From contig NZ_SSDF01000037.1 of assembly GCF_004794515.1 (NCBI RefSeq), forward strand, positions 1-50,485: a stretch of DNA of 50,485 bases, in the 5' to 3' direction. Within the stretch, counting starts at the first letter, position 1. Each line of letters begins with the position of its first letter. A program made the translations under genes and the position numbers. A model generated the notes under the pieces. It was not told where the DNA came from and did no database searches. It saw only the letters and a program-made list of their open reading frames with translations. Shown here one piece after another: positions 7,745 to 16,062 of this stretch. This DNA is from Microbacterium sp. A20. GTDB lineage: Bacteria > Actinomycetota > Actinomycetes > Actinomycetales > Microbacteriaceae.

Positions 7745-9286
7745 TCAGGCCACCGAGACGTCGATGCGATGCCATCCCTGTGCACCGTCGGGTGCAGGTG
7801 GCGCCGGATCCGACGTCTGGGTCTCCCCGTCGACGCTGAGCGCCCGGCACTCGATGGTGTGCGATCCGCTCTCCGCCGTCCAGTCCAGGCTCCACTGCAC
7901 CCAGGTGTCCGCGGAGATGGCGGTCCCGAGTTCGGCACGACGCCACGGCCCGTCGTCGACGCGCACCTCGACCCCCGCGATGCCGACCTGCTGCTGCCAC
8001 GCCATCCCCGCGATCACCGTGTCACCGGCCGGGACCGACTGGCCGCGCCGCGGCACATCGATGCGGGACTGCAGCTTGATCGGCCCGCGCTCAGACCATC
8101 CACGTGTGGTCCAGTACGCGGTGGCGCGGTCGAAGCGGGTGACTTCCAGCTGGGTGACCCACTTCGTGGCGGACACGTAGCCGTAGAGCCCCGGGACCAC
8201 GAGTCGCGCCGGGAAGCCGTGTTCGATCGGCAGCGGCTCACCGTTCATGCCGACGGCCAGCAGGGCGTCGCGGTCGTCGGTGAGGGCCTCGATCGGTGTG
8301 GATGCCGTGAAGCCGTCGGACGAGGTCGACAGCACCATGTCCGCGTCGGGGTCGACGCCCGCGCGGGCGAGCAGCTCCCGCACCGGGACGCCCAGCCAGC
8401 GGGCGTTGCCGATCAGCGAGCCGCCGACTTCGTTCGACACGCACGCGAGGGTGACGTCCGACTCCTGCATCGGCAGGGCGAGCAGCTCGTCCCACGTGAG
8501 GCGCACCTCGCGCTCGACCATGCCGTGGATGCGCAGCGACCAGTCGACCGGATCGATCCGAGGGACGATCAGTGCGGTGTCGATGCGGTAGAACTCGGCG
8601 TTCGGGGTGACGACGGGAGCGAGTCCGGGGATCTTCAGGTCCGCACCGGCGGGGATCGGTGCCGCCGTTCGCGCGGCCTTCGGCAGCCGCAGCGCATCGC
8701 GGACCGCTTCGATCGAACGGGTGGCCCCGCGCGCGACGTTCCCGACGATCAGGAACACGAGTCCGGCCGCCGCGGCACCCGTCGTCCAGATCAGGAACCG
8801 GCGCCGGTCGATCTCGTCCGGGGCGAGGCCCGCGACCGGCCGGAGCCGCTGCACCAGCATCCGCAGGGCGATCACCGCGACGAGACCGGCGACGAGGCCG
8901 GGGAGCCAGGCGAACGGCCCGGCGCCGGGGCGGATCAGCGCGGCCACGACGGCGAGCGCGCCGAGGGCGGCGAGGATCACGGCCCCGATCGGCGGACGCC
9001 GCAGCTCCAGGATGCCGGCGAGCGCGGCGACGACCGCGAGGACGATGGCGACGCCCACGATCAAGGCCACCTTGTCGCCGGTGCCGAACAGCGCGATCGC
9101 CGTGTCCTTCGCCCAGCTCGGCGCGAGATCGATGAGTCCGCTGCCGATCACGGCGAAGGGGCTCGCGCTCGGCTCGACGATCGCCGCGACCAGCTCGGCC
9201 AGGCCGACCGCGACCAGGGCCGCGACCAGGCCGGCGGCCGCGGCCCGGAGCGTATCCGATCGCCTGGCGTGCATCGCGGGGGTCAT
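7745..9286 (-). CDS. membrane-anchored molybdopterin-dependent oxidoreductase (sulfite-oxidase fold)
   Basis: A 513-residue protein with about four or five N-terminal membrane segments (residues 14-36, 72-92, 100-118, 128-145) and then a second hydrophobic stretch preceded by DRRRFL (160-165), which resembles a Tat-type motif. The soluble domain is an oxidoreductase molybdopterin-binding domain: Cys282 in VTLACVSNEVGG is the expected molybdenum ligand, followed by GNARWLGVPV. The C-terminus is a Mo-co dimerisation, immunoglobulin-like domain (GMAWQQQVGIAGVEVRVDDGPW). The catalytic part should sit outside the membrane. The substrate is not predictable. No heme partner gene is adjacent. ATG 9286 is chosen because TACCCT lies exactly six bases upstream. 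Confidence 0.9.
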   Translation of the reverse strand: MTPAMHARRSDTLRAAAAGLVAALVAVGLAELVAAIVEPSASPFAVIGSGLIDLAPSWAKDTAIALFGTGDKVALIVGVAIVLAVVAALAGILELRRPPIGAVILAALGALAVVAALIRPGAGPFAWLPGLVAGLVAVIALRMLVQRLRPVAGLAPDEIDRRRFLIWTTGAAAAGLVFLIVGNVARGATRSIEAVRDALRLPKAARTAAPIPAGADLKIPGLAPVVTPNAEFYRIDTALIVPRIDPVDWSLRIHGMVEREVRLTWDELLALPMQESDVTLACVSNEVGGSLIGNARWLGVPVRELLARAGVDPDADMVLSTSSDGFTASTPIEALTDDRDALLAVGMNGEPLPIEHGFPARLVVPGLYGYVSATKWVTQLEVTRFDRATAYWTTRGWSERGPIKLQSRIDVPRRGQSVPAGDTVIAGMAWQQQVGIAGVEVRVDDGPWRRAELGTAISADTWVQWSLDWTAESGSHTIECRALSVDGETQTSDPAPPAPDGAQGWHRIDVSVA

Positions 9287-9292
9287 GTCCCG

Positions 9293-9298
9293 AGGGTA
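9293..9298 (-). promoter_or_regulatory. -10 box for leaderless molybdopterin oxidoreductase mRNA
   Basis: TACCCT on the minus strand, six bases (CGGGAC) before ATG 9286. Confidence 0.5.
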
Positions 9299-9353
9299 AC
9301 CCCCGGCGCGCGTTCGCGCGCCGCATCCGGTTCGCGCGCGTGCCTCGGCCTTC

Positions 9354-9400
9354 CGCGCTTCCCTCGGCCGAATTGCGGGGAATCGGCCGAGGGAAGCGCG
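9354..9400 (-). terminator. long perfect hairpin, possible terminator of the sugar operon
   Basis: Two perfect 18-base arms (9354-9371 and 9383-9400) surround an 11-base loop. The arms read CGCGCTTCCCTCGGCCGA and its complement. It lies 47 bases downstream of the GH1 stop codon, at the end of the minus-strand sugar operon and before the next gene. There is no U-tract after it on the minus strand, as is common for actinobacterial hairpins. A repeat or protein-binding function is also possible. Confidence 0.5.
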
Positions 9401-9447
9401 TTTGTCCGAAAGTGGTGCGGGCACCAGCGGACGCGGATGCTCAGAAG

Positions 9448-10617
9448 TCAGAGCGCATTGCGGCGCGCGACCTCCCCGAGCCAGGCGAGCGAAGGCTTCG
9501 GCGAGCGCTCGAACGTCTCGCGGTCGAAGCCGATCAGGCCGAACGTGGGGGCGAAGCCGCTGGCCCACTCGTAGTTGTCGAGCGCACTCCAGTGCTGGTA
9601 CGCGCGCACGTCGATGCCGTCGGAGATCGCGCGGTGCAGCCCCTCGAGCGCACCCTGCGTGTAGGCGATGCGGCGGGTGTCGTCGGCGGTCGCGATGCCG
9701 TTCTCGGTCACGAGCACCGGCACCCCGCCGCTGCGCTCCCACGCGCTGCGCACACCCATCTCGAGCGCCTCGGGGAAGAACTCCCAGCCGGTCAGTGTCG
9801 TCTCGACATCGGGCGACACGGGCCGCGGCCCCTCCGGACCGATGAAGGTGCGCGTGTAGGCCTGCACACCCACGAAGTCGTCGCCGGCCGACTGATCCAG
9901 GTACCAGTGGTCGCGCGGGTCGCCGTACTCGGCGAGCATCTCGTCGGCGCCGGGCTCACCGGTGGAGTGGAAAGCCTGGGTGGCGATCGTCCAGCCGGCC
10001 TTGACCCCGGACACCGAGTGCAGGATCTCGGCGGCACGGTGGTGCGCATCGAGCAGGGTGTCGGCCACGGCGAGGTCGGGGTTCGGGAGGCCGAAGGCCA
10101 CGAGGTTCGCGGCATCCTCTCCCCCGGCCAGCATCGCGGCGATGTTCGGCTCGTTGATCGTGCACACGTACTCGACGCCGTCGAGGATCGGGAGCACGGT
10201 CTCGACGTACCGGGCGAACAGGTCGACCGCGTCATCCGCACGCCAGAAGCCGTCTTTCTGGAACCACTGCGGCACCGTGAAATGCATGAGCGTGACCGTG
10301 GGGTCGAGCCCGTTCTCGCGCGCCGTGTCGATCATGCGGCGGTAGTGGTCGAGCATCGCCCGGGAGACGAAACCGCGCTCGGGCTCGATCCGCGCCCACT
10401 CCACCGAGAACCGGTAGGAGTTCAGCCCGGCGGCGGCGAGCAGCCGCATGTCCTCCGGGTAGCGGTGGAAGTGGTCGGCGGCGTCACCGGAGGGCTCCAC
10501 CATGGGCGAGCCGGGCGCATGTTCCATCGCCCACCAGTTGCTCGTGGTGTTGTTGCCCTCCACCTGGTGGGCCGCTGTCGCGGCACCCCACAGGAAGCCG
10601 TCGGGGAATGCGAGCAC
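9448..10617 (-). CDS. glycoside hydrolase family 1 beta-glycosidase
   Basis: A 389-residue retaining beta-glycosidase. The acid/base glutamate is Glu156 in TINEPN and the nucleophile is Glu305 in LVTENGIA; the N-terminal FLWGAATAAHQVEG is the GH1 signature. It lacks a signal peptide, so it would cleave an imported oligosaccharide in the cytoplasm. It is somewhat shorter than the usual ~450 residues. No ATG is available. GTG 10617 is chosen because AGGAG (10623-10627) sits five bases upstream. It is the last gene of an operon with a binding protein, two permeases and an ATPase, with only 35 bases separating it from the ATPase. The likely substrates are beta-glucosides such as cello-oligosaccharides. 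Confidence 0.92.
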   Translation of the reverse strand: MLAFPDGFLWGAATAAHQVEGNNTTSNWWAMEHAPGSPMVEPSGDAADHFHRYPEDMRLLAAAGLNSYRFSVEWARIEPERGFVSRAMLDHYRRMIDTARENGLDPTVTLMHFTVPQWFQKDGFWRADDAVDLFARYVETVLPILDGVEYVCTINEPNIAAMLAGGEDAANLVAFGLPNPDLAVADTLLDAHHRAAEILHSVSGVKAGWTIATQAFHSTGEPGADEMLAEYGDPRDHWYLDQSAGDDFVGVQAYTRTFIGPEGPRPVSPDVETTLTGWEFFPEALEMGVRSAWERSGGVPVLVTENGIATADDTRRIAYTQGALEGLHRAISDGIDVRAYQHWSALDNYEWASGFAPTFGLIGFDRETFERSPKPSLAWLGEVARRNAL

Positions 10618-10652
10618 GAGTGCTCCTTTCTTTGTGGATGTCGTCGGGAGGA

Positions 10653-12380
10653 TCAGTGAATTCGTGCCGGGTTGGGCACGGCGTCCAGCAGCTGGATCGT
10701 GTACGGATCCTCCGGATGCTGCAGCACCTCGGCGGTCTCTCCGCGTTCGACGACGCGGCCGCCGTTGAGCACCAGGATGTTCTGCGTGACCAGTCGCGCG
10801 CTCAGCAGATCGTGCGTGATGTAGAGCATGCTGATGCCCCATCGCTCGCGCAGATCCTCCAGCAGCGCCAGCACGCCCGCGCGGAGCGAGACGTCGAGCA
10901 TCGAGACCGGCTCGTCGGCGATCAGCACCTGCGGGTCGCTCGCGAGCGCCCGGGCGATCACCACGCGCTGCCGCTGTCCACCCGAGAGCTGATGCGGCAG
11001 TTTCGCCGCGAACTGCTCCACGGGGGTCAGGCCGACCGTCTCCAGCAGCTCGAGCACCCGAGCCCGCGCCTCCTGTCCGCGCAGCTTCGTGTAGTTCATG
11101 ACCGGGCGGGTGAGGGCGTACTCGACCGTGTGCAGCGGGTTGAGCGCCGCATACGGGTCCTGGAACACCATCTGCACGTCCTTGCGCAGATCACGGAGCC
11201 CCCGGCGCTTGAGCGTGGCCACGTCGGTGTCGCCGAAGCGGACCGTGCCGGAGGTCGGCTTCTCGACGCCGGTGAGCATCTTCGCGATGGTCGACTTTCC
11301 CGAGCCGGACGCGCCGACGAGCGCGAGCGCCTCCCCCGGTTCCAGTCGGAACGACACGTCGTCGACCGCGGTCACTGCTTCCTGCCCACGGCGCGGAGCC
11401 GGGTAGTGCTTGGATACCCCGTCGACCACGATCGCCGCATCCGCACGGCGCGAATCCCGCGACGACACGGTCGGCAGGGTCTCGGTGACATCGGTGCGCG
11501 CACGGCCTTCGCTGCGCCGCGTTCCGAGGTCGACGAAGCCGGGGATCGACAGGGTCTTGGCCCGCGGGTCGGCGTAGTGGCTCAGCAGCATCCGCGTGTA
11601 CTCGTCCTGCGGCCGCTGCAGGATGTCGATGCTCGGCGCGTCTTCCACGATGCGTCCCTCGTGCATCACCATCACCCGGTCGGTCGCCTCGAGCACGATG
11701 CCGAGGTCGTGGCTGATCAGGATGGCCGTGAACTGCTCGGCCCGCTGCAGCTCCTTGATCGTGTCCATGACCGCGTGCTGCACGAGCACGTCGAGCGCGG
11801 TGGTCGGCTCGTCGAACACCATGAGCTGCGGTTCGAGCGAAAGCGCGAGCGCGATCGAGGCGCGCTGGCGCATACCGCCGGAGAGCTCCCCCGGGTAGCG
11901 GGCGAGCACCGATGCGTCGAGCCCGACCTTGCCGATGAGCTCGCGGGCCCGCGCATCCCGCTCGCCCTTGGGCACGTGGCCGTGGGCGGCGAAGATGTCG
12001 CGGAAGTGGTTGCCCACCGTGCGCACCGGGTTCAGTGCGTTCATGCCCGACTGCAGCACCATGGCGAAACCGCCCTGACGCTGACGACGCAGCTCCTCGG
12101 CATCCAACTCGCGGATGTCGCGCCTGCCGAAGAGGATGCGGCCTCCGCTGATGCGCGCCGGCGGCTTCTGCAGCCGGGTGAGCGCGAAGCCGAGGGTCGA
12201 CTTGCCCGACCCCGACTCGCCGACCAGTCCGACGAACTCGCCACGCCGCAGCGAGAACGAGACGTCATGGACGGCGGCGACCGGCGTCGCTCCGGGTGAG
12301 GCGTATTCGACGGAGAGGCCCTGCACGTCGAGCAGGATGTCGTGGCCCGTGGTTGTCGTCTCGGGTGCCATGGCGGTCAT
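10653..12380 (-). CDS. dual ATP-binding protein of a peptide/oligosaccharide-type ABC transporter (DppD-DppF fusion)
   Basis: A 575-residue protein carrying two complete nucleotide-binding domains, each with a Walker A (GESGSGKST and GASGSGKST), a signature motif (LSGGMRQRA and LSGGQRQRV) and a Walker B (LMVFDEPTTALD and VLIADEPVSMLD). Each half is followed by the C-terminal oligopeptide/dipeptide transporter extension (EYTRMLLSHY, DPYTIQLLDAVP). It energises the two permeases upstream. The Walker B of the second half reads DEPVSMLD where DEPVSALD is usual, a conservative change. ATG 12380 overlaps the permease stop as ATGA, so translation is coupled. The substrate is inferred from the GH1 neighbour to be a beta-linked oligosaccharide and not a peptide. 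Confidence 0.93.
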   Translation of the reverse strand: MTAMAPETTTTGHDILLDVQGLSVEYASPGATPVAAVHDVSFSLRRGEFVGLVGESGSGKSTLGFALTRLQKPPARISGGRILFGRRDIRELDAEELRRQRQGGFAMVLQSGMNALNPVRTVGNHFRDIFAAHGHVPKGERDARARELIGKVGLDASVLARYPGELSGGMRQRASIALALSLEPQLMVFDEPTTALDVLVQHAVMDTIKELQRAEQFTAILISHDLGIVLEATDRVMVMHEGRIVEDAPSIDILQRPQDEYTRMLLSHYADPRAKTLSIPGFVDLGTRRSEGRARTDVTETLPTVSSRDSRRADAAIVVDGVSKHYPAPRRGQEAVTAVDDVSFRLEPGEALALVGASGSGKSTIAKMLTGVEKPTSGTVRFGDTDVATLKRRGLRDLRKDVQMVFQDPYAALNPLHTVEYALTRPVMNYTKLRGQEARARVLELLETVGLTPVEQFAAKLPHQLSGGQRQRVVIARALASDPQVLIADEPVSMLDVSLRAGVLALLEDLRERWGISMLYITHDLLSARLVTQNILVLNGGRVVERGETAEVLQHPEDPYTIQLLDAVPNPARIH

Positions 12381-13291
12381 CGGCCCTTCCCCTCTCGCAG
12401 GCGCGGATTGGAGATGCCGTCCACGCCGAAGTTGATCAGTGTCAGGCTCAGAGCCAGCAGTGCGATGCACAGACCCGGGGCGAACAGCAGCAGCCACTGC
12501 CCGGTGAGCAGGGAGTTGGAGTTCTGCGCCCAGTAGAGCATGGTGCCCCAGCTGACGATGCTGGAGTCGCCGAGTCCGAGGAACTCCAGCCCCGCCTCGG
12601 CGAGGATCGCCGCCGTCGCCGCTCCGAAGAGCGTTCCGGCGATGATCGACGTCATGTTCGGCAGGATCTCGCGGAACACGATGCGCGTCCGGCTGTCACC
12701 CGAGAACTGCGCCGAGGTGACGAAGTCGTTGCCCCGGAGCGACTGGGTCTGGCTGCGGAGCACGCGAGCGCCCCATGCCCAGCCGGTCACCACGATCACG
12801 GCGATGATCATCAGGATGCCGCCGTTCTGCAGGTACGCGGCGATGACGATCATGAGAGGCAGGCCCGGGATCACGAGGAAGAGGTTGACGATGAAGCCGA
12901 CCACCTCGCCGAGGAAACCGCGCATGTACCCCCAGCTGAGGCCGATCAGTACGGCCACGATGGTGGAGAGGATGCCGGCGGCGAAGCCGACCAGGAGGCT
13001 GACCTGCGCGCCGAAGATGAGCTGGCTGAGCACGTCCTCCCCCGCGGCCGTCGTCCCGAGCCAGTGCTCCCAGGACGCGTCGGCGTTGCGCTCGAAGCCG
13101 TTGTCCTTCGCGCCGTAGGGAGCGAGCACCGGGGCGAACACCGCCACCAGCACGAAGAAGGCGAGGATGCAGAGGCCGAGTCGGGCCTTGCCGTTCGACC
13201 AGAGGGTGGCGACCATGCGCCCGAAGGCGCGCCACGGGCTGGGCGCGGCGATGCGCTCGGCGGGGATCTTGACGTTCATGGTGGAAGTCAT
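12377..13291 (-). CDS. ABC transporter permease (DppC/OppC type)
   Basis: A 304-residue inner-membrane permease with an N-terminal hydrophobic segment and five further membrane spans. The EAA loop region is GDSRTRIVFREILPNMTS, the signature for contact with the ATPase. The sequence ALGLG-like FLGLGDSSIVSWGTML is typical of the DppC half of peptide/nickel/oligosaccharide transporters. It overlaps the neighbouring genes by 4 bases at both ends, consistent with stoichiometric expression with its partner permease. Confidence 0.92.
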   Translation of the reverse strand: MTSTMNVKIPAERIAAPSPWRAFGRMVATLWSNGKARLGLCILAFFVLVAVFAPVLAPYGAKDNGFERNADASWEHWLGTTAAGEDVLSQLIFGAQVSLLVGFAAGILSTIVAVLIGLSWGYMRGFLGEVVGFIVNLFLVIPGLPLMIVIAAYLQNGGILMIIAVIVVTGWAWGARVLRSQTQSLRGNDFVTSAQFSGDSRTRIVFREILPNMTSIIAGTLFGAATAAILAEAGLEFLGLGDSSIVSWGTMLYWAQNSNSLLTGQWLLLFAPGLCIALLALSLTLINFGVDGISNPRLREGKGR

Positions 13292-14268
13292 CGGCGTGTC
13301 CTCGGGTCGAGAACCCCGTAGAGGATGTCCACGAGGAAGTTGGCGATGAGCACGCTCACGGTGATCATCAGGAAGAGCGCCTGCATGAGCGGGTAGTCCT
13401 GCCCGATCACGGCGTTGAAGAGCAGGTATCCGATGCCGGGATAGCCGAAGACCTGCTCCACGAGGATCGATCCGCCCACGACACCGCCGAGCGTGAGCCC
13501 GAAGCCGGTGAGGTTCGGCAGGATCGCGTTGCGCGCGGCGTAGCGGAGGGCGATGGTGCGGCCGTGCAGGCCGTTCGCCTCGCCGAAGGTGATGTAGTCC
13601 TCACCGAGCGTGTTGATCATGGCGTTGCGCATGCCGATGATCCAGCCGCCGAGGGAGGTGAGCAGGATCGTGAGGGCCGGCAGGAACGCGTGGCTCAGCA
13701 GGTCTCCGAGGAACTCCCACGTGAATCCGGGGGTCGTCGTCGCGGAGTAGGCGCCCGTCGTCGGGAACCAGTGCAGCACGTAGCCGAAGAAGAACAGCAG
13801 CAGCAGCGCGGTCCAGAAGTAGGGGAACGTGCTGAGGAACGAGCCCGTCAGCGTCGGCAGCGTGTCGAGCCAGGTGCCGCGGCGCCAGGCGGCCGCCACG
13901 CCGATGAGCGTGCCGATCACGAACGCGAGGATCGTGACGATGCCGACGAGGCCGATCGTGTACGGCAGCGCGGTCGAGACCATGCTCGACACCGACTGCG
14001 GATAGAAGGTGTAGGAGACGCCGAAGTCGAGTCGGACGACCTGACCGAGGTAGGCGATGTACTGATCCCACAGCGAACCCGTCGGCACACCCAGCTGGGC
14101 TTCGATGGCGGCGCGCGTGGCATCCGACACAGGCCCGTTCTGGGACAGCTTGGCGATGGCGGCATCCGCCGGCGAGCCCGGCATCATGCGCGGGAGGAAG
14201 AAGTTCAGGGTGACCGCGGCCCACAGGGTGAGCACGAACAGGCCGAACTTCTGGAGCACGTACTTCAC
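13288..14268 (-). CDS. ABC transporter permease (DppB/OppB type)
   Basis: A 326-residue permease starting KYVLQKFGLFVLTLWAAVTLNFFLPRMMPGSP, the standard N-terminus of DppB-type subunits, with six membrane spans. The EAA region is LRYAARNAILPNLTGFG, and GSILVEQVFGYPGIGYL is the family signature in TM5. It is the partner of the permease encoded directly downstream and is coupled by 4-base overlaps to the binding-protein gene before it and that permease after it. Confidence 0.93.
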   Translation of the reverse strand: MKYVLQKFGLFVLTLWAAVTLNFFLPRMMPGSPADAAIAKLSQNGPVSDATRAAIEAQLGVPTGSLWDQYIAYLGQVVRLDFGVSYTFYPQSVSSMVSTALPYTIGLVGIVTILAFVIGTLIGVAAAWRRGTWLDTLPTLTGSFLSTFPYFWTALLLLFFFGYVLHWFPTTGAYSATTTPGFTWEFLGDLLSHAFLPALTILLTSLGGWIIGMRNAMINTLGEDYITFGEANGLHGRTIALRYAARNAILPNLTGFGLTLGGVVGGSILVEQVFGYPGIGYLLFNAVIGQDYPLMQALFLMITVSVLIANFLVDILYGVLDPRTRR

Positions 14269-15944
14269 TTGTCGTCCTCCTTCACTCGCTCGAGCCGCGT
14301 GAAGATGCCCAGCGGCGCGGAGTCGTAGTTCTGGGGAATCATGTACGGGTCTTCCTCGCTGGGCCAGCCGGTGAACTTGGCGTCGTTGAACAGACCCCAG
14401 ATGCCGCCGTAGTACAGGCCGATCACGGGCAGTTCGTCGTAGACGATGCCCTGCAGTTCCTTCACGATCTCCGCCTGGCGGTTCGTGTCGACGGTCTCGC
14501 GGTATTCGGCCAGCAGCGCATCGACGTCATCCGAGCGGTAGCGCTCGAAGTTGTTCGCGGTCGGTTCGCCCGACGGCACGTAGAACTCGCTCGAGAGCAG
14601 GTTGTTGTAGGCCTGGTAGACGTCGCCGTTGCCCATGCCGCCGATCGCCATCTCGAAGTCGCCGTTGCTGATCGCGCTCTGGTAGCCCGCGGGCTGCGGG
14701 AGCTTGAGCGTGACCTTCACACCGACCTCGGCGAGCTGGCTGCGCACTGTCTGCGCGGCCCTGGTCCAGTCGGTGAAGCCGTTGGCCGTGGTGAGGGCGA
14801 ATTCGAGCTGCTCGCCGTCGGCGTCCACGAGCCGGTCGCCGTCGAGGGTGTAGCCGGCTTTCTCGAAGGCCTCGAGCGCGGCGTCCGCATCCTGGGTGAT
14901 CATGCCGCCGTCGGGGATGCTCGGGTCGAGGTACTCCTCCTGGTTCGGGAGGATGAGTCCGGTCTGACCGGCCGGCTTCATGTAGCCCTCGGAGGCGGTC
15001 TCGGCGATCTCCTCGCGATCGAGGGAGAGCGCGATGCCCCGGCGCACGTTCACGTCGTCGAACGGGGCGACCTCGAGGTTCGGCATCAGCGCGATCACGC
15101 CGCCCGGCGGGAACCACCACTTGTTGTCCGGACTCGCGGCACCCCAGGTGCCCTCGACGTCCGAGATGAACGAGTAGGCCCAGTCGTACCCGCGGCTCAC
15201 GGTGTCGAGCTGCGAGTTGGTGGCGGGCAGGATGATGTGCTCGATCTCGATCTTGTCGGCCTGCCAGTAATCGGCGTTGCGGTCCATCGAGTACTGCTGG
15301 TCGTTGTAGTTGCCCAGCACGAACGGCCCGGTCCCGACCGGTGTCTCGTTGCGGTACGTGGCAGGGTCCTTCACGTCGGACCAGAGGTGCTCCGGCACGA
15401 TCATGGTCTGGCCGAGGATCGGCAGCGACGGCGCATCCTCGGTCTGGAGGTGCATGATCACGTCGTCGCCCTCGGTCTCGACGCTCTCCAGGTGCTGCCA
15501 GGCGCCCTTGATGTCGAGCGCGGGGTTGTCCTTCAGCAGCTGGAACGTGAAGGCCACGTCATCGGGGGTCAGAGCCTCGCCGTCGCTCCACTCCACGTCG
15601 TCTCGGATCGTCATGACGATGGTGCGGGCGTCGGGCTGGCTCCATTCGGAGGCGAGCCAGGGGTTCTGGGTGCCGTCGAGCGGGTTGACCAGGATCAGCG
15701 GCTCGTAGATCCACCGCGACGCCGTGCGCGTGTTGGTGAGATACGGGTTGAAGTTCTTCGTGAAGAACGGGTTTCCCTTGTCGGCGTTGATCAGCATCGT
15801 GTCGTCGCCGATCGACGGATCGGGTTGCGACGTGATCTGGATGCTGCAGCCGCTCAGTGCGACCGCTGCTGCCGCGAGGCCCACGATCGCCGCTCTGCGC
15901 CAGCGCTGGATCACGCGCCCTCTCGGTGTTCTGCCACCGGACAT
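14265..15944 (-). CDS. extracellular solute-binding lipoprotein, family 5, of the sugar operon
   Basis: A 559-residue SBP_bac_5 protein. The N-terminus has twin arginines, a hydrophobic segment and the lipobox ALSGC (Cys33), so it is a lipoprotein on the outer face of the membrane. Internal matches to the family include ASRWIYEPLILVNP, WSDGEALTPDDVAFTFQLL and GTGPFVLGNY. ATG 15944 is preferred over ATG 15956 because GAGG lies six bases upstream of it; the 15956 ATG itself overlaps this ribosome binding site. It is the first gene of the transport operon, under a promoter with a LacI-type operator. Family 5 proteins bind peptides, nickel or oligosaccharides; the GH1 and LacI neighbours favour a sugar. 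Confidence 0.93.
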   Translation of the reverse strand: MSGGRTPRGRVIQRWRRAAIVGLAAAAVALSGCSIQITSQPDPSIGDDTMLINADKGNPFFTKNFNPYLTNTRTASRWIYEPLILVNPLDGTQNPWLASEWSQPDARTIVMTIRDDVEWSDGEALTPDDVAFTFQLLKDNPALDIKGAWQHLESVETEGDDVIMHLQTEDAPSLPILGQTMIVPEHLWSDVKDPATYRNETPVGTGPFVLGNYNDQQYSMDRNADYWQADKIEIEHIILPATNSQLDTVSRGYDWAYSFISDVEGTWGAASPDNKWWFPPGGVIALMPNLEVAPFDDVNVRRGIALSLDREEIAETASEGYMKPAGQTGLILPNQEEYLDPSIPDGGMITQDADAALEAFEKAGYTLDGDRLVDADGEQLEFALTTANGFTDWTRAAQTVRSQLAEVGVKVTLKLPQPAGYQSAISNGDFEMAIGGMGNGDVYQAYNNLLSSEFYVPSGEPTANNFERYRSDDVDALLAEYRETVDTNRQAEIVKELQGIVYDELPVIGLYYGGIWGLFNDAKFTGWPSEEDPYMIPQNYDSAPLGIFTRLERVKEDDK

Positions 15945-15996
15945 CTGCCACCTCATGTCGTCTCTGTCATGACCGGCGGCCCGCGCCGCCTCAGTG

Positions 15997-16026
15997 ATTG
16001 TAAGCGCATACATTTTTCGAAAGCAA
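15997..16026 (-). promoter_or_regulatory. promoter of the beta-glycoside transport operon
   Basis: On the minus strand a -35 hexamer TTGCTT (16026-16021) and a -10 hexamer TACAAT (16002-15997) are separated by 18 bases. Transcription would start near 15990 and give a leader of about 45 bases before ATG 15944. The operator at 15999-16012 overlaps the -10 box, the expected position for repression. Confidence 0.65.
15999..16012. promoter_or_regulatory. LacI-family operator
   Basis: TGTAAGCGCATACA differs by one base from a perfect palindrome (TGTAAGC/GCTTACA) and has the central CG dyad typical of LacI/GalR sites. It lies between the LacI gene and the operon it is likely to control, on top of the -10 box. 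Confidence 0.7.
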
Positions 16027-16062
16027 CCCCTTGACACCGGCGTGGCGCCGTGCCGCGGGGCG

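Noticed and set aside
6818..9574. A plus-strand open frame of about 900 codons antisense to metG and the molybdopterin oxidoreductase.
   Set aside because: It is Arg/Asp-rich shadow translation with no family features.
16031..16036. A consensus TTGACA on the plus strand near the LacI operator.
   Set aside because: No -10 box follows at 16-19 bases and the plus strand runs antisense to the LacI gene.
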